7,221 nucleotides of DNA from Candidatus Desantisbacteria bacterium CG1_02_49_89. Its GTDB lineage: Bacteria; Desantisbacteria; UBA1551. The position numbers and the translations under genes are program-made. The DNA is taken from assembly GCA_001871075.1 (NCBI GenBank), contig MNUP01000118.1:1-7221 (forward strand), given 5' to 3'. The notes under the pieces were generated by a model. The model searched no databases. It saw only the letters and a program-made list of their open reading frames with translations, and was not told the DNA's origin. Below are positions 1 through 5,641 of this stretch, piece after piece; the stretch's first letter is position 1; every line of letters begins with the position of its first letter.

Positions 1-77
1 TTTTTCTTGCCAAAGAATATTATACCCTATAGCAGAGAAGAAGTCAACAGGTGCCCTCGTTATTTAAAGAGCATTAA

Positions 78-452
78 TGCTATTTATTCTATTATACAAC
101 AACATTTGGAGAAGAACCTTTTAAATTTACTATTCCCCGGGATGAAATTGAAGCAATAGAAGGCAAATCTCCTGATGTTGCCGCTGGGTTAGGGTTACTT
201 GGTTTTGGATGCGGACTCACATATGCACAGGATAAGGCAGGTGGTATTTTAGGACCTATTGAAATCGGTGCAATACTTGTTAGCGGATTAATGATGTGGG
301 GGAGTGCAGGGTCGCAATACAGCTTTTTATTTATCTAATTTCCTGTGGCTATTGGAGTTCGGATTTTTGACATTACTTTCGCTCCTAAGGCAGTAGAAAG
401 ATACAATGAAAAACTTCAAGAAGAATATGGCATTCCTGTAAAGATACCATAA
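78..452 (+). pseudogene. decayed small membrane-protein gene with in-frame stop
   Basis: One frame reads as coherent protein from 78 to the TAA at 450-452, broken only by a TAA at 336-338. The upstream half includes TFGEEPFKFTIPRDEIEA and a Gly-rich hydrophobic stretch (AAGLGLLGFGCGLTYA), then a second hydrophobic stretch running into the stop. The downstream half continues in the same frame through FPVAIGVRIFDITF to a charged tail, VERYNEKLQEEYGIPVKIP. There is no in-frame ATG, GTG or TTG near the 5' end, and a TAA at 75-77 closes the frame, so the N-terminus is also lost, perhaps by a frameshift near 100. Codons are strongly A/T-ending, unlike the GC-ending codons of the transporter downstream, which suggests a different origin. 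I do not recognise the family. Stop readthrough or a sequencing error at 336 would be alternatives to decay. Confidence 0.55.
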
Positions 453-525
453 ATGTCATACCCGGATTGACTTTGAGCCGCTATGCCAATAGAATATAAT
501 GGAAGAAAATAGAACGCTCCTTTTC

Positions 526-548
526 TAAGGTCGCAATTTGCTACCTTA
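526..548. repeat. 23-bp palindrome upstream of cstA
   Basis: The arms TAAGGT (526-531) and ACCTTA (543-548) are perfect complements, and inside them GCAA pairs with TTGC around a single T, with one C/T mismatch between the two stems. It lies about 180 bp before the cstA start. There is no T-run on the plus-strand side, so it is not a convincing intrinsic terminator for plus-strand transcription. It could be an operator, but no regulator is identified. Confidence 0.3.
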
Positions 549-603
549 AAAAATTGAAGGTTGATTATTACTGGTTTTCGCTTAATCGATTGACGACTTT
601 TTA

Positions 604-676
604 TGTCATTGCGGGCAAAGCCCGTGGCAATCCCGTCGTTAAAAATGAAATTGCTTCACTATCGCTCGCAAAGACA
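604..676. repeat. degenerate dispersed palindromic repeat (MITE-like)
   Basis: The left end TGTCATTGCGGGC (604-616) and the right end CGCTCGCAAAGACA (663-676) are imperfect inverted repeats. An inner pair, GGCAAT (626-631) and ATTGCT (650-655), extends the symmetry, and CGGGC-AAA-GCCCG (612-624) forms a perfect local hairpin. The pattern 'TGTCATTGCG...GGCAATC...ATTGCTTC...CGCTCGCAA(t)GACA' is one I know as a common intergenic repeat in many bacterial genomes; this copy is diverged and probably immobile. It ends about 50 bp before the cstA start, so the promoter of the operon may sit in or next to it. Confidence 0.6.
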
Positions 677-712
677 GCTATCAAGGTATTATGCAATACT
701 CAGTAAATGATT

Positions 713-722
713 AAAGGGGGAG
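713..722 (+). promoter_or_regulatory. ribosome binding site that sets the cstA start
   Basis: AAAGGGGGAG lies 2 bases before the ATG at 725, with its GGAG core at a workable distance. An in-frame ATG at 707 lies upstream of this site and would translate through it, so 725 is the better start. Confidence 0.75.
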
Positions 723-724
723 AC

Positions 725-2365
725 ATGAATTCACTTGTCGCGCTTTTGATCGGGGCTGGTGTTTCGCTGGTGGGTTATTTCGGCTATGCGAGATACATCG
801 AGCAGAAGGTCATGAAAGTTGACGACAAAAAGGCGACACCTGCGACCCTGTATATGGACGGCGTGGACTTCATACCTACGAGCAAATACGTATTATTCGG
901 GTATCAGTTCAAATCCATTGCCGCGCTTGGGCCTGTGGTGGGCCCTATAGTGGCGCTGCAGTGGGGATGGCTGCCCGCGATAGTGTGGCTTTTCCTTGGA
1001 ACGTTGTTCCTCGGATGGGTGCAGGATTACGCGAGCGCGATCATGGGCCTGAGGAAAGACGGGCAGTCGTTCGGCGCCCTTTCCTACCAGCTGATCTCGC
1101 CCAGGGCAAGGCTTGTATTGCTTGGCTTTATTTACTTCTACCTGCTGCTCATTGTGGCTGCTTTCGGGAGCATGGTCGCAACGATGATGGTAACCGCTCC
1201 GGCAATACCTACTGCGATAATAGCTTTAATGGTCCTGGGGATAGTGTCAGGACTTATGATCTACAAGGTGCACATGAACCTGATCCTTGTCACGATAATA
1301 ATGGTGGTACTCTCCATTGTCAGCGTCTGGCTGGGCACGGTTTTTCCCGTTAAGGCGGGATTCCTTATCTGGGTGCTGTACGGCCTATTCTTCAGTTACC
1401 TGGGCGCGGTCCTTCCCATATGGAGCTACACCCAGCCCATCAACTACATTTCTTTTTACCTAGTATTCATCGGGATCGTCGGCGCAAGCCTTGGCGTTCT
1501 GATAGGCCACCCTACCTTCTCAGCCCCTGCGTTCACTACTTTCAATATACCTGTCGGGCCGTTGTGGCCGATCCTTTTCGTAACTATCGCATGCGGAGCT
1601 GTGTCAGGCTGGCACAGCCTTGTTTCCAGCTCAGGCACCGCAAGGCAGCTTGAGAAAGAATCAGACGCCCGGCCTGTAACAGCCGGCGCGATGTTCCTTG
1701 AAATGATACTTGGGCTTCTCGCGCTTATATTCGCGGCTTCGTTCCCCGCGTTCGGGGGTTATCTTGCAAAACTCAAGGCAGCCGGGCCTGCAGGCGTGTT
1801 CGCGGAAGGAATGAGCAGTTTCCTCAACCATCTTGGCATACCGGTCGCGTTCGGGACGGCATTCGCCGGGGCGATGTTCGTGATACTGGCTATCACGGTC
1901 ATGCAGCTCGTGGTAAGGTTCATGCGCATCGCTACAACCGAGCTTGTCGGGGACCATATCCCTATAGTGCGCAATGTCCACATCGGGACGATAATCTCGC
2001 TTGTTTTCGCGTTCCTGCTCATTTACACAGGCACGTGGCAGTACATCTGGGTCCTGTTCGGCGGGTCCAACCAGCTGATGGCGTCGCTCGCTCTCCTGCT
2101 GATCTCCCTATGGCTCTTCTCTGAAAAGAAGCAGTTCATGTTCGCGTTCATCCCTATGCTGTTCATGTTCATAACCACGATCTCGGCGCTGTTCTTAACC
2201 TCAAGAGACCTTCTGAAAAAATTCATTAATATCACAGGCGTGCAGGCGAAAGCCGGAAACCTGATAAGCGCCCTTATAGGGATGTTTTTGATCGTGGCAG
2301 CGGTACTGCTTTTCGCGGACGGCCTTAAGGTGTTCTTCAAACCCAAAAAGAAAGTTGAAGCTTAA
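725..2365 (+). CDS. cstA: CstA-family carbon starvation / pyruvate-type transporter, short form
   Basis: A 546-residue polytopic inner-membrane protein of the CstA family, whose E. coli members CstA and BtsT take up pyruvate (CstA is also linked to peptide use in starvation). Conserved blocks are plain: FIPTSKYVLFGYQF (49-62), the GPVVGP motif (69-74), VQDY (99-102), RKDGQSFG (110-117), the block ACGAVSGWHSLVSSSGTARQ (289-308) followed by ESDAR (312-316), and LFGGSNQLMASLALL (444-458). Hydrophobic segments cover most of the length, beginning at residues 3-20, and the C-terminus is Lys-rich (FKPKKK). E. coli CstA is about 700 residues, so this is the shorter form. The start at 725 follows a strong ribosome binding site. 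The gene after it is not the YbdD/YjiX small protein that follows cstA in E. coli. Substrate here is unknown; family assignment is firm. Confidence 0.93.
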   Translation: MNSLVALLIGAGVSLVGYFGYARYIEQKVMKVDDKKATPATLYMDGVDFIPTSKYVLFGYQFKSIAALGPVVGPIVALQWGWLPAIVWLFLGTLFLGWVQDYASAIMGLRKDGQSFGALSYQLISPRARLVLLGFIYFYLLLIVAAFGSMVATMMVTAPAIPTAIIALMVLGIVSGLMIYKVHMNLILVTIIMVVLSIVSVWLGTVFPVKAGFLIWVLYGLFFSYLGAVLPIWSYTQPINYISFYLVFIGIVGASLGVLIGHPTFSAPAFTTFNIPVGPLWPILFVTIACGAVSGWHSLVSSSGTARQLEKESDARPVTAGAMFLEMILGLLALIFAASFPAFGGYLAKLKAAGPAGVFAEGMSSFLNHLGIPVAFGTAFAGAMFVILAITVMQLVVRFMRIATTELVGDHIPIVRNVHIGTIISLVFAFLLIYTGTWQYIWVLFGGSNQLMASLALLLISLWLFSEKKQFMFAFIPMLFMFITTISALFLTSRDLLKKFINITGVQAKAGNLISALIGMFLIVAAVLLFADGLKVFFKPKKKVEA

Positions 2366-2376
2366 AAATCCGTAGC

Positions 2377-2451
2377 ATCGTAACCTCGTAACATAGTAAC
2401 ATCGACAAACTGTTTGACGAACAACGATGTTACGATGCACGATGTTACGAG
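2377..2451. repeat. opposed arrays of an 8-bp word after cstA
   Basis: The left arm has three 8-bp units in tandem, ATCGTAAC, CTCGTAAC and ATAGTAAC (2377-2400), followed by ATCG. The right arm has the inverse word, ACGATGTT (2424-2431), ACGATGC (2432-2438), ACGATGTT (2439-2446) and ACGAG. GTAACATCG (2396-2404) and CGATGTTAC (2425-2433) are perfect inverted repeats. Between them TCGACAAAC and GTTTGACGA (2402-2420) nearly pair as well. A transcript could fold here, but no T-run follows, so it is not a standard terminator. Confidence 0.75.
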
Positions 2452-2457
2452 ATAAAA

Positions 2458-2463
2458 GAGGAG
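2458..2463 (+). promoter_or_regulatory. ribosome binding site of the 90-residue gene
   Basis: GAGGAG stands 5 bases before the ATG at 2469. The longer frame begins at 2427 inside the repeat array and has no such site, so 2469 is preferred. Confidence 0.75.
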
Positions 2464-2468
2464 TGGTT

Positions 2469-2741
2469 ATGCAGGAAAAAAAGGAAAAGAAAGAAAAACT
2501 CGGGGATATAGCTAAGGAGTTTATCTACGGGATGGCGGCCCACGACATGACGCGCTACGCTCTCAAAACCCGCTCCAGCATGGAGCACCTGTTCATACTC
2601 ATCACTATGGGCGACCTGCTGGGCGTTCCGATACTGCCGCCTTATTATTCTCTGCGGCTCCTGCCCTACGTCGTGCCGCAGATCTCCACCTGGAAGCGCA
2701 GGATGCTGCGCGAAAAAGACCTTACCGACGCTTTATTCTAA
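2469..2741 (+). CDS. small hydrophobic-core protein of unknown function, between cstA and the ATPase pair
   Basis: A 90-residue protein I cannot assign to a named family. The N-terminus is highly charged (QEKKEKKEK, residues 2-10), then a probable amphipathic stretch (11-35), a hydrophobic stretch HLFILITMGDLLGVPILPP (40-58), a second one LRLLPYVVP (62-70), and a basic then acidic tail (WKRRMLREKDLTD, 75-87). The Pro- and Tyr-rich centre (PILPPYYS) and absence of a signal peptide suggest a peripheral or re-entrant membrane protein rather than an exported one. It stands 103 bp after the transporter and 93 bp before the first ATPase, on the same strand, which argues for a shared job: a linker between ATPases and membrane, or a client of the Get3-like pair. 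The start at 2469 follows GAGGAG. It is not YbdD/YjiX, which has a different sequence. Coding status is well supported by position and sensible composition; function is inference. Confidence 0.8.
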   Translation: MQEKKEKKEKLGDIAKEFIYGMAAHDMTRYALKTRSSMEHLFILITMGDLLGVPILPPYYSLRLLPYVVPQISTWKRRMLREKDLTDALF

Positions 2742-2750
2742 ATTACATTG

Positions 2751-2817
2751 CAAATTGTAAATTGTAAATTTAAAAACAATTTGACTTTTGCAATTTGAAA
2801 TTTGAAATTTGAAATTC
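2751..2817. repeat. two arrays of 7-bp words (AAATTGT and AATTTGA)
   Basis: The first array has AAATTGT at 2752-2758 and 2759-2765 followed by AAATTT. The second has AATTTGA at 2792-2798, 2799-2805 and 2806-2812 followed by AATTC. Both are strict period-7, both are preceded by GC or GCA, and CAAATTG (2751-2757) is the inverse of CAATTTG (2791-2797). Together they fill most of the gap before the first ATPase gene, stopping 5 bases short of its ribosome binding site. Confidence 0.8.
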
Positions 2818-2821
2818 GGTT

Positions 2822-2827
2822 AAAGGA
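2822..2827 (+). promoter_or_regulatory. ribosome binding site of the first ATPase gene
   Basis: AAAGGA lies 7 bases before the ATG at 2835. An in-frame ATG at 2802 falls inside the AATTTGA array and has no binding site, so the extra 11 residues it would add are rejected. Confidence 0.7.
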
Positions 2828-2834
2828 AAAAAAT

Positions 2835-3812
2835 ATGGCTTTAGTTGATTTTTTCACCGAATGTCCTGATATACGGTATATAATGTACGGGGGCAAAGGC
2901 GGGCTGGGCAAAACCACCTTCTCCGCAGCCACCGCGTATTACCTGGCAAAAAAGGGGTTCAAGGTCCTTATATTCTCGGTTGACCCGCAGGCATCCTTAA
3001 GCGATATATTCGCCAGGAAGATCTTCGGCCAGGGAGAGGTTGAGATAATGCCCAATCTCTACGCCTGCGAGGTGGACGCTGACAAAAGGATAAAAGCCTA
3101 CGGCGACGAGATCAGAAAAAAGATAATGGATATGTACGGGTTTGAAACAATGCCTGAAGAGATAGAGAACTACATGAAGGCGGCAAGCGCGGAGCCGGCA
3201 ATGGAAGAAAGCGCCATTTTCGACGCGGTGGTTGACATAGTAACAAAGGGCGGCTACGACTACTACATCTACGATCTGGTGCCGCTGGGCCACGCCCTCT
3301 ACTACCTTTCGATGACTTCCGTGTATGACGCCTGGATAAACAAGATCTCGGCCCTGCGCTACGAGATGGGGAAATACGACAAGGTTGTCGCGACTGTCCA
3401 GAGCAAGAAGGAAACAGCAGAGGACAAGATACTGGAAGAACTGCTATATATAAAGGAAAGGATAAACGCCTCTTCAAGGATACTTACTGACCCAAAGCTG
3501 ACCGCTTTCTTTTTCGTGCTGACACCCGAAGAGATGATAATACTTGACACCGCGAAGGCGGCTGAGCTTTTCGCGAAGTTCAACGTGCCGATACGGGGGT
3601 TCATAGTGAACCGCGTCATACCGAAGAAGCTCGCCAGCGAGAATATCCCCCAGTATCTCAGGAACAGGATACAGATGCAGGAAGGGCTTCTCGCGAGGAT
3701 AGACTCGCAGTTCGGCAGTAAGGTAATGGGATGCGTCCCGGAGCTGGACAGAGATGTGCGCGGGCTTGAAATGATCGAAAAGATGGCGAAGGAAATGTTT
3801 GGCAAAAGATGA
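2835..3812 (+). CDS. ArsA/Get3-like ATPase, first of tandem pair (altered switch II)
   Basis: A 325-residue soluble P-loop ATPase of the deviant Walker A (SIMIBI) ArsA/Get3 class. Residues 20-28 are GKGGLGKTT, with signature Lys21 and P-loop Lys26. Switch I is SVDPQASLSD (48-57) and keeps the Asp (Asp50) that corresponds to catalytic Asp57 of yeast Get3. The block EPAMEESAIF (120-129) matches the family's P-G-x-D-E region. Switch II, normally DTAPTGHTLR, is DLVPLGHALY (147-156). The C-terminal adenine-loop region is present (CVPELDRDVRGLEMI, 300-314). It lacks an obvious Get3 zinc CxxC and the clustered arsenite-binding cysteines of ArsA, and no arsR or arsB is nearby, so an arsenic pump is unlikely. 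It probably pairs with the next gene, 79 bp downstream; BagA/BagB of Mycobacterium tuberculosis is a precedent for paired bacterial Get3-like ATPases. Family firm, role inferred. Confidence 0.9.
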   Translation: MALVDFFTECPDIRYIMYGGKGGLGKTTFSAATAYYLAKKGFKVLIFSVDPQASLSDIFARKIFGQGEVEIMPNLYACEVDADKRIKAYGDEIRKKIMDMYGFETMPEEIENYMKAASAEPAMEESAIFDAVVDIVTKGGYDYYIYDLVPLGHALYYLSMTSVYDAWINKISALRYEMGKYDKVVATVQSKKETAEDKILEELLYIKERINASSRILTDPKLTAFFFVLTPEEMIILDTAKAAELFAKFNVPIRGFIVNRVIPKKLASENIPQYLRNRIQMQEGLLARIDSQFGSKVMGCVPELDRDVRGLEMIEKMAKEMFGKR

Positions 3813-3867
3813 TTACGGTGATTTCAAAAGAGATTACGGTGATTATTTAAAATTGATTGCGGTGTTT
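3811..3867. repeat. three copies of a GATTACGGTGATT word
   Basis: GATTACGGTGATT occurs at 3811-3823 (overlapping the stop codon of the first ATPase gene) and 3832-3844, with a diverged copy GATTGCGGTGTTT at 3855-3867. Start-to-start spacing is 21 and 23 bp. The word itself contains GATT twice, 9 bp apart. The copies occupy most of the gap before the second ATPase gene, whose ribosome binding site (AGAGGAAG) begins at 3883. Confidence 0.75.
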
Positions 3868-3891
3868 AAAACAAAACTATAAAGAGGAAGT

Positions 3892-4863
3892 ATGGATAAA
3901 ATAGAAAAAAGTCTTGCAGGATACCTGAAGGAAAAGCCGAACCTTAAATACATATTCTTCGGCGGCAAAGGCGGGGTCGGAAAAACCGTGATGGCAGGGG
4001 CTTTTGCCCTTGCAATGGCAAAATTGGGAAAGAAAGTAATGCTCGCCTCCACTAACCCGGTCCACAGCCTTTCAAGCCTCCTGGACATGAAGCTTGACGG
4101 CGTCACGCAGGCGCGCGAGAACCTGGCAGTCTACGAGATAGACACAACCCAGACCATTGCAAGGATGAAGCAGGAAATAAGCGAGAAGATACGGTGGTTT
4201 TTGAAATTCGCGGATATTTCTCTGAAGGCGGATGATTTCGTCGAGACCGCTACACTGAATCCGGCGTTTGAGGAATCAGCCATGTTCGAGAACATGGTCA
4301 ACCTGATATTTGAGAACAAATACGAAGTCTACGTGTTTGACACAGCCCCTACCGCGAACGCGCGCAGGCTCTTAGGCATGTCAAAGGTCTATACCCTTTG
4401 GGTGAACAAGATGCTTCAAAGCAGGAAGGAAGCCACTTCTTTGCGGAAGGTGCTTTCTTTCAGGAAAAAGGAGGAGAAGGACCCGCTTATGGAATACCTG
4501 CTCTCGTTCCAGGGCAGGATCCAGCAGGCAAAAGAACTGCTTTCAAACCCTGACCTTACATCCTTCTTCTTCATCACCCTGCCGGAAGCGCTGCCTATAG
4601 CGGTCATAAAAAGGTTCATCGAGTGGTTCAGGGAATTCGGGATACCAGTGGGCGGCGTGATCGTGAACGAGCTGATAGAAATGAAGGAAGCCAGCGGCAC
4701 CCCGGAATTCGTGCTGAACCGCGTCAAGATGCAGAAAGAATACATGCAGGTCATTTACCAGGATTTCCCTGATCTCCGCGCGATCGTTCCACTGTTTGAA
4801 CAGGAAGTGACGGGCTTTGAAATGCTTGACCGCGTCGCCGAGCGCCTATTTTCAACCGCATAG
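3892..4863 (+). CDS. ArsA/Get3-like ATPase, second of tandem pair (Asn at catalytic Asp of switch I)
   Basis: A 323-residue paralogue of the preceding ATPase. Walker A is GKGGVGKTV (25-33; signature Lys26, P-loop Lys31). Switch I reads STNPVHSLSS (53-62) where Get3 and ArsA have STDPAHNLSD: the codon for residue 55 is AAC, so Asn replaces the Asp that is catalytic in yeast Get3 (Asp57), and the second Asp is Ser62. Yeast Get3 D57N is the classic hydrolysis-deficient form, so this subunit may bind ATP but hydrolyse poorly. Switch II begins canonically, DTAPTANARR (150-159), but Ala-Asn replaces Gly-His. NPAFEESAMF (123-132) and the adenine-loop region VPLFEQEVTGFEML (300-313) are intact. No zinc CxxC is seen. 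AGAGGAAG precedes the ATG. The intact fold, good codons and full length argue against a pseudogene; a structural or regulatory partner of the first ATPase is the likely role. Confidence 0.9.
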   Translation: MDKIEKSLAGYLKEKPNLKYIFFGGKGGVGKTVMAGAFALAMAKLGKKVMLASTNPVHSLSSLLDMKLDGVTQARENLAVYEIDTTQTIARMKQEISEKIRWFLKFADISLKADDFVETATLNPAFEESAMFENMVNLIFENKYEVYVFDTAPTANARRLLGMSKVYTLWVNKMLQSRKEATSLRKVLSFRKKEEKDPLMEYLLSFQGRIQQAKELLSNPDLTSFFFITLPEALPIAVIKRFIEWFREFGIPVGGVIVNELIEMKEASGTPEFVLNRVKMQKEYMQVIYQDFPDLRAIVPLFEQEVTGFEMLDRVAERLFSTA

Positions 4864-4870
4864 AAATCAC

Positions 4871-4893
4871 CACGGAGGCACGGAGGCACAGAG
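4871..4893. repeat. array of an 8-bp word CACGGAGG
   Basis: CACGGAGG at 4871-4878 and 4879-4886 is followed by CACAGAGA, a diverged third unit. The array starts 7 bases after the stop codon of the second ATPase gene. The same kind of 'CACGGAGGCACGGAGGCACAGAG' word recurs in intergenic DNA of other environmental genomes, from memory. Confidence 0.7.
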
Positions 4894-4928
4894 AAAAATC
4901 TGGCTTTGACAAATTACTGCCTTTTAAC

Positions 4929-4958
4929 CACGAATTAACACGGATTTCCACAGATTTT
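4929..4958. repeat. array of a 10-bp word CACGGATTTC
   Basis: Three period-10 units, CACGAATTAA (4929-4938), CACGGATTTC (4939-4948) and CACAGATTTT (4949-4958). The core CACGGATT is the reverse complement of AATCCGTG, which is tandemly repeated at 5682-5709 on the other side of the GyrI-like gene. Confidence 0.7.
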
Positions 4959-4999
4959 AAACTTTGTAAGCTGCATCTTCTTTTAACTTGTCCTGAAAG

Positions 5000-5027
5000 C
5001 CATATGCTATATGCCATGTGCTATATG
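5000..5027. repeat. array of a 7-bp word CTATATG at the convergent gene ends
   Basis: Four period-7 units: CCATATG, CTATATG, CCATGTG, CTATATG. Flanking AAGCC (4997-5001) and GGCTT (5029-5033) are complementary, so the block can close into an imperfect hairpin that on the minus strand begins inside the stop codon of the GyrI-like gene. Without a clear T-run it is at best a weak terminator. Confidence 0.65.
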
Positions 5028-5031
5028 CGGC

Positions 5032-5619
5032 TTATTTCCTGCGGACCTGGTACCTGATGATCGTAACATAATCCTTCGGCTTTGAAAACATCGATTCAGG
5101 GCCTTTCAGGTATTCCTCCTCGTGAAGCCCCGCTATCTTGTATCCCTTCTCCGCGATGAACTTCTGAAGCTTTTCGATTGTAGGAGTTTCCTCACCGTAA
5201 GATCCCAGGTGCAGTATTTCCGCGACATCTCCGTATTCCCAGGCTTCTATTTTCACACCTTCAGGCGCTTTCGCGGGCAGGCTCGCGTTATCCGGCACAG
5301 GCAGGCCGTAATACCCGGTAAATTCTTCTTTTGATATGCTGTCAGGCACGATCCACCTTGCGCGCGGCGCAACCGCCTTGTTCTTGACGTACTTCATGCT
5401 GAAAAATGTCTTGTACAGCTTCCCGAAAGTTTCCTTCCCCACTTTATTTGGGTCTCCCTTCAGCTCGATCACCAGCATGTTTTGCTTCTCCATACTGCTT
5501 ATCTGCGGGTCTTTCAGGGAATTATACTTGCTCAGATCCCTGGGCGGCCCTCCCATAAATAAAATACCGACCACCACCGCAACCACCGCGACAACTACCC
5601 ACACCCATGCTTTTTTCAT
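5032..5619 (-). CDS. membrane-anchored GyrI-like small-molecule-binding domain protein
   Basis: A 195-residue protein. Residues 2-4 are KKA, then an uninterrupted hydrophobic helix (5-22), so it is an N-terminally anchored or exported protein whose domain faces outside the cytoplasm by the usual rule. The rest matches the GyrI-like / AraC effector-binding fold: a first module with MLVIELKGDPNKVGKETFGKLY (48-69, given as two halves in the protein), and a diagnostic second module with EILHLGSYGEE (134-144), KLQKFIAEKGY (150-160), GLHEEEYLKG (164-173) and the closing strand VTIIRYQV (185-192). Most family members are cytoplasmic regulators or toxin/antibiotic-binding proteins; the membrane anchor is unusual. 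The start is supported by AAGGAAGG just upstream on the minus strand. It lies 366 bp after the BtrH-like gene on the same strand, separated by structured and repetitive DNA, so co-transcription is uncertain. Ligand unknown. Confidence 0.85.
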   Translation of the reverse strand: MKKAWVWVVVAVVAVVVGILFMGGPPRDLSKYNSLKDPQISSMEKQNMLVIELKGDPNKVGKETFGKLYKTFFSMKYVKNKAVAPRARWIVPDSISKEEFTGYYGLPVPDNASLPAKAPEGVKIEAWEYGDVAEILHLGSYGEETPTIEKLQKFIAEKGYKIAGLHEEEYLKGPESMFSKPKDYVTIIRYQVRRK

Positions 5620-5641
5620 TTTACCTTCCTTTCAAAAAAAA

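Noticed and set aside
1-159. Open frame of about 52 codons running in from the left edge
   Set aside because: Length is unremarkable for AT-rich DNA, no motif is visible, and it overlaps the better-supported broken gene in another frame.
554-692. Sigma-70 promoter for cstA (TTGACG at 590-595; TATTAT at 687-692)
   Set aside because: Neither element has a partner at 16-18 bp spacing, so a promoter call would rest on a single hexamer.
961-1353. 130-codon open frame inside cstA
   Set aside because: It is an out-of-frame shadow of a clearly conserved transporter gene, with no hydrophobic or domain pattern.
2366-2460. Intrinsic terminator after cstA
   Set aside because: Inverted arms exist but there is no T-run on the plus strand after them, and the next gene follows at once on the same strand.
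3112-3805. Ser/Pro-rich minus-strand frames opposite the first ATPase
   Set aside because: Antisense shadows of a well-conserved ATPase; composition is low-complexity, with no recognisable domain.
2835-4863. Arsenic-resistance operon
   Set aside because: The ATPases belong to the ArsA family, but there is no arsR, arsB, arsC or arsD, and the clustered arsenite-binding cysteines of ArsA are not seen.
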